DNA of 64,000 bases from positions 18,952,948 to 19,016,947 of the forward strand of contig CALNVZ010002100.1 in NCBI GenBank assembly GCA_940671915.1. Reading direction: 5' to 3'. The position numbers and the translations under genes were made by a program. The stretch is from Paracentrotus lividus (taxonomy: Eukaryota > Echinodermata > Echinoidea > Camarodonta > Echinidae). The notes below the pieces were generated by a model. The model was not told where the DNA came from. It saw only the letters and a program-made list of their open reading frames with translations, and did not search any database. Positions 1-11,356 of this stretch are shown piece by piece. The number at the start of each line of letters is the position of its first letter. The stretch's first letter is position 1.

Positions 1-559
1 ATATAGACGCACTGTCCGGTAATCTAATCTGATCCTGTACATTGTTGCTAATACAGGCTGATCCAACTTTATTCTCATCTTTTGACCCATAATTAAATGT
101 ATGAAAATTTATATATCAAAGATTAATGTTTACCTCTACATGTTTAATTTTCTAAAGTTAACAATCAAATCAATGGTCCACAATGACTCCAGAAATGCCT
201 CTTGGGTCAACAATTTCTTAACAAGCCCAAACCTTTACCTAAAACCTTATTGCAACCCCTAAGATCCAATCTTCTTCTTCAAAACGAAAAAGAGGGAATG
301 TAAAGAGAGTAAATTACTGTTAAGACCAAAAAAAAAAATGAAAATCCTACTTCTACATCTTCAGTAGATAGCCAAGCCTGATCAGTTTTTCACGGATGGA
401 CATTTTCCAAATTTTCAAAGTTTGACGGCCTGTGAAAAATTAATTATGAGAAATATTTAACTTTTTTTTTGTGCTTTATAATAAAGGTTACCACTAGATA
501 AGCCAAAGGAAGCAAAATTTGTTTGCCATGGATACATGCTAAAAAAGAATCCTTTGAAT

Positions 560-1390
560 GTTCAATGTCACGGACAGACAAGATGCTCACTCTTAACTGA
601 TCAGGCTCAGCCATTTCAGTTCATACACCCACACCGATACCTTGTCCCATAATAATCTTATGAAATTCATGTTACTGTAAGCATTGCATTTCAGAACAAA
701 AAAAAATTGACCCTTTAACCTCAAAAGGGTCCCTGTATTAATTATATCTTGCTTATCATTTTGTTGATGAAGCCTCATTCTTACTCAAGCAGCAGGCCCT
801 AACCCTGAACTTAATTTAAAATACAATTAGAACTTAATTCAAGACATGTAAATTTAACAAAATAATATATATCAGAACAAATGTTAGATTGCTGTAGAAT
901 CACATGGAAGAAAAATTAAAAATCGCTCTTTGTATAGAAGATAATTTTATTGTTTTAAATCCTCCTAATACCTTTAAAGCATCACCATTCAGCAAAAATA
1001 ATCACCCTTTAACCTTTTAGGTTTGGCTAATCCCTCTGTTTGATGACTTATCTTTCTAACTCAGACTCTAATCCTGTACAAAATTTGAAATATAAACTCA
1101 ATCCAAATCATAAATCTTAAAAAATGCACAAAATATAAAACAGAGTACATTTTGTCAAGCATTATATGGGAAATTGTAACGGATTCTTCAGTTTAGATAC
1201 AATTTAATTCTATTTCCATCCATACACCCACACCGCCCCTTAGTCCCATCTTACCAATCTCATGTCTCTTCTCCTCAACTAATTACCTTTAAAGCACCGC
1301 CTTTCAGCACAAATATTGACCCTTCAACCTTTCTGAGGGTCCCTGCATTATTTAGGTTTGGCCAATCATTCTGTTTGATTAATTACATTA
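560..1390. repeat. Diverged ~180-bp repeats (two full, one partial)
   Basis: CATACACCCACACCG followed by GTCCCAT, a cytosine-poor spacer, TTGACCCTT-AACCT and GGGTCCCTG occurs at about 620-745 and again at 1,212-1,350. A partial copy with CACCATTCAGC and CACCCTTTAACCTTTTAGG sits at 975-1,040. No coding potential is seen. The family is not recognised. Confidence 0.45.
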
Positions 1391-1455
1391 GGACTTGAAC
1401 CTTGGTTGTTGTACTATCACGGGAATGTCTCCGCAGTCTACCCTTTCGCCAAGCT
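1391..1455 (-). repeat. tRNA-like (SINE head) fragment
   Basis: Read on the minus strand, TGGCGAAAGGG (about 1,442-1,452) fits the RNA polymerase III A box and GGTTCAAGTCC (1,391-1,401) fits the B box. They are about 41 bases apart, normal for a tRNA. The flanks do not fold into a full cloverleaf with an obvious acceptor stem, so a tRNA-derived SINE head is more likely than a functional tRNA gene. Confidence 0.35.
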
Positions 1456-2430
1456 CATAAACCGGGGGATACATTTAGTGGTCAAGAGCTCTGTAAATGC
1501 TAACACAATTATTTGTTGGAATTTAAACTTGAAAGCAGCAGTAAAACTTAGCGCTGTGTAGAGTTTGCATTTTTAGGTTCAACAGATATGTTTTATTAGG
1601 TACTTAATGAAAAACAGTTTCTTCGTTGTTGGTAATATGTTGTGTTGGCACAATAAAGGAAAAACCATTGTCTTAAGATGAACATAAAGGGATAATGGAT
1701 ATAATTTTGCAACATCATGGAAATTAATAAAAATTTATCTTGTGCCATTGATGAGAATATATAACAATGTGTTTACCACCAAAAGGAAGACATAAAAAAA
1801 GTGTTTAGTTCTCAGTAACAACAACAACAACAACATTTTCTTATGCATCAGGTCAGAAGGACAAACCAATCTATTTTCAAATAGGTTGAAGATACAATTA
1901 AAAAATTTAAAGATAGAAAACTGATGGTATATGGAGTACCCTATCATGTACTTTGTTTGTACCTTACTTATAACATAGACAATAATTATCAGGCTATTCC
2001 GCAGATCTTATGTTTTCGGGCCTGGCCACCAGGAACTTTGCATAATGGTGTTTTTACCATCAGCATCAGAATGCCAGTTCCTCAATCAAAATTTTGAGGT
2101 CAATGCTCTAAGGAGTGAAAACAGGAGTGACTATTCTAATTACATTGTGTGGGACATGTTTTCTACTAAAAGTAAAACGTATGATGACTTGAATTATTTA
2201 ACTTTTTCCCGCTATAATCGATGTTTGTCACCATTGTACCAATATTTAATACACAAAGGTAATAATTCTTTTCCCCCCGTTAATGTTGACCAGTGATACA
2301 GAAATTTCAAATCACTTGTAGCATGGAATTTCCAGTGTCTACTCTATCCAAGACCTTGTGATATTTTTATTTCCAAGAATAAAAAAGAAAAATCTACTTT
2401 TTTGGTGCTACAAATTGATGTGATAATCAA
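1456..2430. other. No gene seen
   Basis: AT-rich sequence with a short (AAC)n run near 1,817-1,834. The open frames are short and lack family resemblance or splice context. The 83-codon frame at 2,045-2,296 has no recognisable domain. Confidence 0.5.
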
Positions 2431-2439
2431 ATGTTAAGA

Positions 2440-2665
2440 CAGGTTGAATGGACCATTAATTGGTCAGATAGGGCTGGAGCATGCCCCCATTGAGACATCC
2501 AGTGTTTGGCATCTTGCAGTAGCGGACGCAGCCAGATTTCATACAATGGAATTATCGGGCCCATGCGTAAACATAATAGAGCCGCTTTTGTCCCCGGACA
2601 ATTGGGCCCCCGAAATGCATTCAATTCAATTTTCTTGGATCCGCGCCTGTCTTGTAACATAATTG
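2440..2665. repeat. GC-rich MITE-like fragment
   Basis: An island of higher GC with AATTGGGCCCCCGAAATG and, at the right edge, a stretch reading CAGGCGCGGATCCAAG on the minus strand. That end resembles the CAGnGGCGGATCCAGG termini of many hAT-type MITEs. The left end is not clear, so the call is tentative. Confidence 0.3.
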
Positions 2666-3506
2666 AGTTTAGGCAATGTCACTTTCATTTTTTTTACATC
2701 CAACAATCTGAATTTTGAAGTTATTTAGTATTTTCAAAAATGATGTACGTAAACTGCTTTTAAAAATTGTATATCAAGTGATTTTTACTTTTGATACTAC
2801 TAATCAGTTTTTAAACATCAACCTGGTACTTTGCAAGATTAACCATCCTCATATAGTAAGGACATGAAAAACAAATAGAATATTGGTACAACCATATAAA
2901 AACTTTTAAAAGTAGCAAAAAAACAAAGAAACCCTGAGGCATCTTTCTTGTTTTTAATCAGAGTAAAACACAAGACACTAAAGATGACCGATTGATGTAA
3001 ACTGGCTATACATAAATTTGAAACAAGTGCACTTATTTGCCAGCAGAAATCACAAGGAAATGTGGTTTTGAATGAGAGAGAGTGCATGACCGGATAATGA
3101 CCTGATGAAGTTCGAGGCCATGATATGCACACAGATTAGCTGGGGGATAACTTGCTGTATTGGATAGGATATAAAATACCTCATTTGAATCTTATATCTT
3201 CACTGCATGCAGCAAGAAACACAAAATAAAGTGTGCTTGTTTTCTCTTTGTTTTACTGCACTAATATTGAGATTCAATGCTCACTTGTGTATTTCATATG
3301 TGTTCATAGAATTTCAAATAAAGATGTCTGAATCTCACTATATGCTTGTTGCGATAGTAGCCGAAATATTCATGTTTTGTTTTTTGCGGCATAGCTTCTC
3401 CATTTCATGCTCCATATACATAACATATATCATTACTCCTACAAACCACACCAAATGGGTCAATAAATACATGAATTATACAGGAGAACATTCGCTGTTC
3501 ATTCTG
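2666..3506. other. No gene seen
   Basis: AT-rich intergenic DNA. The 118-codon frame beginning at 3,207 has no recognised domain and runs into the tandem repeats at 3,507, so I treat it as chance. Confidence 0.45.
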
Positions 3507-4240
3507 CCAGTAGCGGTATATGTTGCTCTTTCATTTTTTAATGTACAGTCGGCTCGTTTATGATGCATTTAGTAGCCATCTATGTTACCATTCATTTGTT
3601 AACAATTGCTTACTTCGATTCCAATGCGTGTAAATGCCAATAACAAGTCTACTACATAGTAGCATGTTATTCTCTCATATATTTTAACCTGTTGAGGACT
3701 GAGCCAGAATATATTCGGGCTGGGGTCTATGGGAAATGTATGTTATAGCCAAATCAACTGGTCTCCAACTGGTGGACTGTCCCGTTTATATGCCATGTGA
3801 ACGCAGCCAGTTGGAGTCTATGTAATTTACCATATCATAATTTAATGTTGAGTTGGCTCGCTTGCAATGCATGTGAACGCAGCCAGTAGCAGTCTATTTT
3901 ACCATGAAATTGTGAGGATGTCTCACTTTGAAAAGTGAGAAGTCTATTAACTCTACATATTTTGGTTTTGATTGTCTCACTTATAATACATGTGTGAAAA
4001 CAGCTAAAATCAGTGTTTGATATTGAATATTTTAATGTTCAGTAGTCATGCTTTATTATAAATCATGAAAGTGAATACAGCAAGTAGCAGTGTATGTTAC
4101 CATATATTCCAATGTTTGGTCATCTTGCTTATAATACATATGAATACAGCACAACCAGTAGTAATTCGTGTTACCTTTCCATATTACAATGTTCTGTTGT
4201 CTGGCTTATAATACATGTGAATGCAGTCGCTACCAATCAA
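3507..4240 (+). repeat. Diverged minisatellite, ~85-110 bp unit, about 7 units
   Basis: The unit contains CATGTGAACGCAGCCAGTAG, then CTATGTTACCAT, then AATGTTCAGT and GCTTATAATACATG. Copies are recognisable near 3,507, 3,575, 3,795, 3,870, 4,065, 4,125 and 4,200 with drift in length and sequence. A short stretch at 3,690-3,780 (GAGGACTGAGCC) resembles the end of the TTAA element at 22,446 and interrupts the array. Confidence 0.5.
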
Positions 4241-4274
4241 GCTAATGTTACAGGTCCCTCAGGCAGATCGGCTA

Positions 4275-5510
4275 CCTAATATTCACAGTGCAGCAGGGGT
4301 CAGTTTTCAGAGGCATATAGGCAACAGGTTTTCACTCATACCAAAACCTCATTAATAATGTGCTGTGATATCATTATATGAGGGGAAGGAAGGGGGGAGT
4401 TCTATTTTTTTTTTTTTAACTCTTTGTCCGCCACATACACAATCACCCCTCTGCCACATTAAATTTACCAGGCTAAATCTGGAAAGACTTCCTATCAATT
4501 GATCATTTAATTTCCCCATTTTAGGAAATTCATGATGTAAACAATGTTTGTAAAAAAAATGCATCGAAGGTGTAACTGAATACTACATATTTTAAAAATT
4601 GCTATTGGTTGTGCGGGTTAAAAATGTGCTCAGTTCGTATTGTGAATGGACTGTGACTGGAGTTGAACTTGGAAGTCTGCTGAATGAGTAAAATGAAGCA
4701 GGCAAAGCGTTAATATTATACCTTTTTTACATTACATACAAATTGTACATGTATACAGGGTGGGTTTTCAGAGCAATATAGGCAAAAGGTTCTCACTCAT
4801 ACCCACAATTTATTAATAATGTGCTGTGATATCATTATACGAGGGGAAGGAAAGGGAGGGGGGTGGTTATATTTATTTTAATAGTATAGAGTCCTACTAA
4901 AACCTCATAAGCAATGTATGGAAATATCAAATAGAGGAAGGAGGGGGTTGGGCTTTAATTTATTCTCTTGGTATTCGGTTGTAGTCACTGAATAAATCAG
5001 GTGCAAGTTGTATACATGATGGCTTTTCAGAGAAATCCATCTTTTTAGCAAACAGGTCCTTACTCATACCAAAATATTTTTATGAACAGAGATCTGAAAT
5101 GACGAGGGGGAGGAGAGGTGGGTGAATATTTCTACTTTCTAACTAACTAGCATAGATAAATTACATGTACATGCAGTGGCAGATCCAGGATTTCAAGAGA
5201 GGGGGGCCCAAAATTGGAATTTCTGATTTTGGGACACGTCACGTCACAAATTTTTCCACGTCACGCTGGCCGTGCGATGAGCGAGGGAAGGGGGGGGGGG
5301 TAGGTGTTAATTTTTTGGTCTTCCGTCCGTAATAAAGGTCATCAAGTATCAACCATAGGGGAAGGTTCAGTTGGTAAATCGGTCCGGTTGTTCACTTTTT
5401 CTCTCTCTTTTAAAATTTTTTAAAATTTTTATGTCGAGGGGGGGGGGGGCCGGGCCCGCTGTATCCTTATAGCAACAGGTTCTTACTCCTGCCTACATGT
5501 AAATCTTTTT
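4275..5510 (+). repeat. Diverged long tandem repeats
   Basis: TTTTCAGAGxxATATAGGCAA, ACTCATACC, AATAATGTGCTGTGATATC and GAGGGGAAGG recur in order at about 4,300-4,390 and 4,765-4,860, with weaker copies at 5,025-5,120 and 5,470-5,500. The spacing is uneven (about 465, then 260 bp). Non-coding. Confidence 0.5.
5175..5462. mobile_element. Degraded hAT-like MITE candidate
   Basis: The left end CAGTGGCAGATCCAGGATTT resembles common hAT-type MITE termini, followed by a poly-G/GGCCC stretch. A GGGGGGGCCGGGCCCGC stretch at 5,440-5,458 may be the opposite subterminal region. No target duplication is visible and no coding remnant is seen. Confidence 0.3.
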
Positions 5511-6365
5511 CAGAAGAAAGTTAAATAATGTGCCAATTTTATGCTCCATAACAAATTGTCCTACCCTCCCCCCCCCCATACGAAACATGGAAACCTCTAA
5601 GAGTATCCCCTCCCTGAACAAACCCTTGGCTACACTTGGATCAATGATGTATGCATGAAGACATCATCTTGGAAAGGAAGGGTGAGAAGACGCAATTAAG
5701 TTTCCAACAACATTGCAGAACCGACATTTGGCAATCTGATACTGCGGGTTGCCAAGCAGTCAGTCCAGTTTCCGAAGAAATAAAGCCTTACGTCAACAGG
5801 TGACCCGCCCACAACAAAATTTGATAGTCAATCTACAGAGCTATCCCTCTTGGAACAGTTGCAATCATGCGGAGGCAGAAAATAATCCGGTACAGTTCAC
5901 TTGATACGTCCCTACCGATGACGGCTACCTGATATTCAAGGTGCAAGTACAGATCAATTGGAAAGAGCGCTGTATCACCAGGATCTAATCTACATCCTAA
6001 TCTACATCAAGCCTTATCATCGACTTCTGAGAGCCAGAAGATTGTTACCTTGTATGATTTAACTTAGAGCTAATACCCGTTTGGCTCTCAACAGAAGCAG
6101 TATCATATTCAAGTGCACAAGGGTGGGATAATTGAGATAGAAGGTATTAAGGGACAGATCAACTCTGATACGTCTATTGCACTATCAAAACATATCAGCT
6201 GTACATGCAGATCTGCATGTTAATATCTGATGCATCTGTCTAGTAATGCATGTAAAGTTTTTACAATGAATTTTGTTTTACATGGTGCCAAAGTACATTA
6301 TCACGTTCAAACCACATTGTTATGTAACAATATATCTAATGAAGATGTGGACATACCCCCCCCCC

Positions 6366-6396
<31 letters not shown>

Positions 6397-6656
6397 CAAT
6401 ATAATTAAGGGCAGGGGAATAAAAAAAAAATATGAGAGTAGGTGTTTTTAAACTTCATGCTTAAAATAAATAATTGATAGCAAAAGATGTAGACAAATAC
6501 ACTGCTTTTAAAAGAGACATCTTTGACATCAATGTCGGCATGATGTGGAAGGGTTCATAATTCACACCTAATTGATCATTTCTGTTTAATGAGTCATGAC
6601 TTATATACCACATATATAAAAATTGTCATGCTGAGAGCCAGACATTCATTCACCTT
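5511..6656. other. No gene seen; C- and A-homopolymer at 6,357-6,392
   Basis: Intergenic sequence with a C9 run and an adjacent long A run. The neighbouring open frame is created by the A run and is not credible. Confidence 0.5.
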
Positions 6657-6660
6657 TTAA

Positions 6661-6899
6661 CCCTTAGTGTGCCATGGACAAATTTTCGTGCAATTGTACT
6701 TATTATCTATACAATCGCAATAATTCATTTTCTCTTGATTGCTTGCAGTACAGGCTTTGCAAATAGCACAGTTGATTGTACGTGTCAGTGGATCAATTTC
6801 CAGTAATTTACACCAAGCAAAACTAATTCATACCATTTTAAAAGATTTTCAAATAAAGTCTACGTTTTGGGGCTATAAATTAGTATGGCACGTTAACAG
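6661..6899. mobile_element. TTAA-flanked MITE (piggyBac-like), 239 bp
   Basis: TTAA at 6,657-6,660 and 6,900-6,903 flank terminal inverted repeats: left CCCTTAGTGTGCCATGG, right TATGGCACGTTAACAG. piggyBac transposons duplicate TTAA. The ends resemble those of 10,356-11,352, 28,434-28,666 and 31,198-36,050, forming one family. No coding capacity. Confidence 0.6.
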
Positions 6900-6904
6900 T
6901 TAAC

Positions 6905-7517
6905 ACAGACTTAACGTCATTCTGCGTCTCATCAGATGAGATAATAAGGTGTTCAAACAGAAGTGGAAGCATGATTAGAATCATGGGAATAAACATATCT
7001 TGCATTTCTCAACAAAAGCATGATATACTAGAAGTGTCATTTCTTTACGATTTTGCTAATATTACAATTTATGCCAAATCGGCATTTATATCTAAGAGGC
7101 TAATATTTCTCATTTGACACCTTTCAGCATCTTTCCCATTTCATTTAAACTTCCATTGACAATCTTAGCGCGAGCCCAATCTCTTGTTTTCATTTCCTCT
7201 GAGGGAAGGCATTTACCCTAGATTTTTTTCAAGACTTTATTTATAATTCCCCCAAACACATCTGAATTGACCCAATTTTCAGTCTTTTGAAGCTTTTTGG
7301 ATGTCACTTTACTATGTTTAATCCCCTATGGGTTGTAGACTGCTACATTTGATACACAGATTATGAAGGCTTTTTCACTTTATGGCTTTTATTAAAATTT
7401 TGCTGCTTGCCCAGAGACTATGCGGTTTAGGGTATCAATATTTGGTAAGTGATTTTGATTTCTATCGTTTACCCTGAGAGCACACAATACTTTCCAAGGT
7501 TCTATAGATGACGATTC
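6905..7517. other. No gene seen
   Basis: Intergenic AT-rich sequence without repeats or open frames that I can interpret. Confidence 0.5.
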
Positions 7518-7519
7518 TA

Positions 7520-8407
7520 CAGTGCATCCCAAAAAGAACTATACACTTTTGACAAGGCTACCAAATTAAAAATATATGATTCTTGGGGGAAAAGGTTTAG
7601 ATGTATATAATGCTCATATCCTCAACTATCAATATGACACAAAAAATAGCCGGCGCAGGAATTCACTATTCATTTATCACCTGGGTATGGCATGCCAAGA
7701 AGGATTTAAAGAAATAATGGAATGAATCAGCTAACAGAGTAAATGATATAACAAAAGTCAGAAATAAACAATCAAAATTATTCAAAATGTAGTTTTTCAC
7801 CATTTTGTTTTCATATAATTGATTTTTGCTCTAACTTCAGTTTATTTTTGTCTTTGTTAGCCGATCTATTCCATTATTTCTTTGAATTCTTCTTAGCATG
7901 CCATACACATGTGATAAATGAATAGCGAATTCCTGCGCAGGCTATTTTTTGTGTCCTTCATAAAAGTGGGCATTGCTCACTGAAGAATGCGTAATTTTCG
8001 GAATCTTTTGTGTCAACTGTGGTTCTGACTCTCGCCTTTCAATCAGAGGGTCGCAGGTTCGAATCCCAACCCGGCGTTAATTTCCTTCGGCAAGAAATTC
8101 ATCCACAATTTGCTGCACTCGACCCAGGTGAGGTGAATGGGGACCGGGTAGGAATATTTATTCCTTGAAACGCAGCGAGCGTAAAAGCTGCACTGCTAAA
8201 GCCAGGGTAATTATGCTGCATAATTGTAGAGCGCTTAGAGACTTCTGATAAAGTTAGTGTTAGGCGCTATATAAGCAAGTATAATTATTATTATAATGAT
8301 TGTTGATGATATGAGCATTATATACATCCAAACCTTTTCCCCAAGAATCATATATTTTTAATTTGGTAGCTTTGTCAAAAGTGTACAGTTCTTTTTGGGA
8401 TGCACTG
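7520..8407. mobile_element. TA-flanked inverted-repeat element (Tc1/mariner-like) interrupted by a SINE
   Basis: TA at 7,518-7,519 and 8,408-8,409 flank matching ends: CAGTGCATCCCAAAAAGAAC on the left and its complement on the right. The inverted arms run inward for more than 100 bp on each side and continue past the SINE into a second matched block (GGCGCAGGAATTCACTATTC at about 7,654 against 7,920-7,940). No transposase is seen, so it is non-autonomous. A solitary related end lies at 29,580-29,606. Confidence 0.6.
7956..8298 (+). mobile_element. tRNA-derived SINE
   Basis: GTGGTTCTGACTCTCGCC followed by CAGAGGGTCGCAGG and the B-box-like GGTTCGAATCC (about 8,057) form a tRNA-like head. The 3' end has GGCGCTATATAAGCAAGT and a short ATT-rich tail. 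It sits inside the right arm of the 7,520-8,407 element, splitting a sequence that is continuous in the left arm, which shows an insertion. The head resembles sea urchin SINEs as I remember them. Confidence 0.65.
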
Positions 8408-8409
8408 TA

Positions 8410-10350
8410 TATACCAACTATCATTATAAAAGCTTTGTTAAAGAAAAAAAAAACTGTAGGGATAAATTGTTTATTTTGATTGAATATACTTTTTATTGAT
8501 ACATTTATATCACTAAAACACAAAAAATCATTACGAACGAAGGGAAACAAATTAAAAACCCACCTCGATTCTTTGTAAATGAAAAAACTTAAATAATGTG
8601 ATTATAAAAATCAAATTTTGGTCTATGTTTTGAATACAAAGCCACGCACAGGTATCATTTCTCTTAAAAACATTAAGTATTATCTTATCTTATCTATCAA
8701 TTATTATCTTACATAGGAAAGCAAACATTCACAAGATTTTCTTTTCCACAATGCGATGGTAAAGCCCTTTTATTAACATATAATTATAGTATCACATGTG
8801 ATTAAAAAACTTACATATATTCAATACAATTAATATTATCTGCATACTTTTTACACTTACTATTTTTTGTTCATTTCATTAATGTCCTTAATACAAACCG
8901 ACTTGAGTATATTTAAGCAAAAACACAGATAAGACAACTACACAATGACAGTATATATTTAGACAACAAAAAAAAAGAAAGGAAAGGGGGTTTTATGAAC
9001 CTTTTAGTGGAATTAAGAGCTTTCCGGATTGCCGTAAACTACAAAACTAGCAGCATTTGATCACGTCCATATCCTGCAATATTTAATGCTAAGATTTTGC
9101 CATTCAATAAAACATAAGGCCTGAACCACGGGTCACACTTTTACATGATTTAAATTTTAATTGAATCCTTATTATTTTCTCAAGCAGCTTTAATAAATGA
9201 AGACAGGTATGTCTACCCTTGTTTCAACCTAATAAATTGTTGTATATAGCTATAGCTATATTTGGACTTTTTAGGTATACATGAAGTTACAGTGTTCAAA
9301 TCCAGTATAACTATACCCAGTGTTCGTGTCACTGAAAAATGAGTTTTTGGTGTGTGAATTCATGATAGGACATATAAAAGAGACCTGGTAATTATTGTAT
9401 TATAAAACAGAGTTTTAAGTATCAATGTAGATTGAGAAGTTGTTAAGGAAACACGTCTAATCAGTTTTTTTAAATCGGTGCTTCTGTGAGATTACTCCTG
9501 GTGCACCAGGTTGTCCTTGTATTAAGTACAAATCTAAATACTCTCTATCTCTCTATGGGATAGAGATAATTCAGGCATCAACAGGCTAATTTTATTTAAC
9601 TTCCACACAATGATAGTTTTTTGAAACATTTTCTATATATTTTAACCATGTGTGAACAGGCATTGTATCAGTATTCCTTTGAGACTCATGAGATTGATTC
9701 CATTTCTAATCAAAGATCAAGAGCCATATTATGTTTTGGAAACAAAGACAATGGTTTTATATTATAAATGAAACAAAGTCTTACTGTGTCTTCTCAATTA
9801 ATTCATAAGGGCAACACGCATTTACTTACAAGATAGATAAATCTATTAGTAAAGAGGGTGAAATATTTCATTTACATGTACGTGTATGTACGTATTCATT
9901 CTCAAATTTATAATGCTCAGCATTACTTTTGTTTGTGAAGTACTCGCTTGCAAAATTGAATGAATAATGTCCTCCATTTGAAACCTACATGTTTATTGTC
10001 CTTTAATTACATTTTTTAGAGTCGTCTCAATGTCCAAACTAAAAAAAAAGGTCAACAGAAGACTTTCTTGTACTTTTAGTGCTCACAGAACACTCTTATT
10101 ATTCAGAAACTAAAATAATTAAAAATGTGTGATTGATACCAATCTTTAGGAATAGTATATATTTGATGTTATCCTTTTAACGTAATAACTGAAGTTTTAA
10201 TTCCTAATACCTAAACTAAAAAATGTAAAAATTTTACTCTTCAAAAAGATTATGTCCATACTCATTTTCTCCATGAACTACTTGATTATAAATATATGAG
10301 CATGCCTTCATAATAGTCTTGAATAATATCATGCATTTAGACATTTATTC
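8410..10350. other. No gene seen
   Basis: About 1.9 kb of AT-rich sequence with no credible open frame, no clear repeats and no splice-bounded coding segment. Confidence 0.5.
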
Positions 10351-10355
10351 TTTAA

Positions 10356-11352
10356 CTCTTTATGTGCCATGAGCGCAGAATTGCACGTACGTAGGCGTGC
10401 CGTGAGCGCAATTTTGCACAATAGTACACGAGTCAATTAGACTTACATAATTACCGCTCGTAGCGGGCAGCAATTGTTCGCGCGCTATATTGTTTGCGTT
10501 GTATACAACTCACGCTTTCTGATAAACTGCTTTTCGTCATAGTGTTACATTTGAAATAACAGCGTATTTAGTGTTTTTCCGTGGACTTTTTATTGCTCTT
10601 GTTACGATGGCACCCTGTCGGAAACGTCAACGTGTCTTTAGTGTAGAGGAGGCTGATCAAAGGCTGATCTATGGCAACAAAAGAAGAAGGAGATGAGAAT
10701 ATGTATCCCTCTGATGTTTTCACTACCCGCTAAGCCGGATATCGACAATGACCAGGACCAGGGTAGTTTCAATGGGGAGGTCACCCCATTGTCAAGGGTA
10801 GATGACCAGGGAGGAAGATTTCTATGGGGGAGATTACCCCATTGTCAATTAAGAGTGACCTACAGGGGTAGGGGTATTCAATGGGAGGGATTACCCCGGT
10901 GTCAAGAGTGGCTGAGGGACACTTTGATCTTTCTTTTCCTTTGAACTTTTTCGCCCAATAATCTATAACCCTAGTATTTTATTGTTAGTATGTGAGTATC
11001 ATATACCAAAAGAAAGCTTAGAAGTTCACCTTTCTAATGCATTTGGTTTGAAAGTATGTCTTCATTGGTAAAAAAGACATTTTGGAGAAATAAAAGGTTG
11101 TCATAAATATAAAAAATCAAACAATATATATTTATGATTATTATAGAAATGATAATTCATAATGCAACGAGTGTGGCATCATAAAAACGGAAATTTTATA
11201 CTCTACAACTTTGCTACACCAGATTTTTTGTTAGGTTCAAGCAGTAAAAAGTTATAGCAAGTTGATTCAGACGACTCTATAAAGATTGGCCTTAAATGCG
11301 TGTCCCTAAAATAATATGGCACAGCCCGGTTTTTCAAGTGGCACATAAAGAG
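10356..11352 (+). mobile_element. TTAA-flanked piggyBac-type element, 997 bp, with transposase start remnant
   Basis: TTAA at 10,352-10,355 and 11,353-11,356 flank terminal repeats CTCTTTATGTGCCATGAG and TGGCACATAAAGAG. A second GTGCCGTGAGCGCA block at 10,399 repeats the subterminal motif. Inside is a short open frame (10,607-10,696) that looks like a transposase N-terminus, then three related ~55-bp segments with GGGGAGGTCACCCCATTGTC (10,765-10,910). The rest of a transposase is absent, so this is a deletion derivative. Confidence 0.6.
10607..10696 (+). pseudogene. Truncated piggyBac-type transposase N-terminus (29 codons)
   Basis: Starts MAPCRKRQRVFSVEEADQR and ends in a basic run before TGA at 10,694-10,696. 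The F-S-V-E-E-A stretch is reminiscent of the beginning of piggyBac transposases, and the downstream sequence in another frame reads SDVFTTR, suggesting decay by frameshift. Only the TTAA-bounded context makes the assignment reasonable. Confidence 0.4.
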
Positions 11353-11356
11353 TTAA

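Noticed and set aside
3207..3563. 118-codon plus-strand open frame with hydrophobic segments
   Set aside because: No recognisable domain, and it runs into the diverged minisatellite; likely chance in AT-rich DNA.
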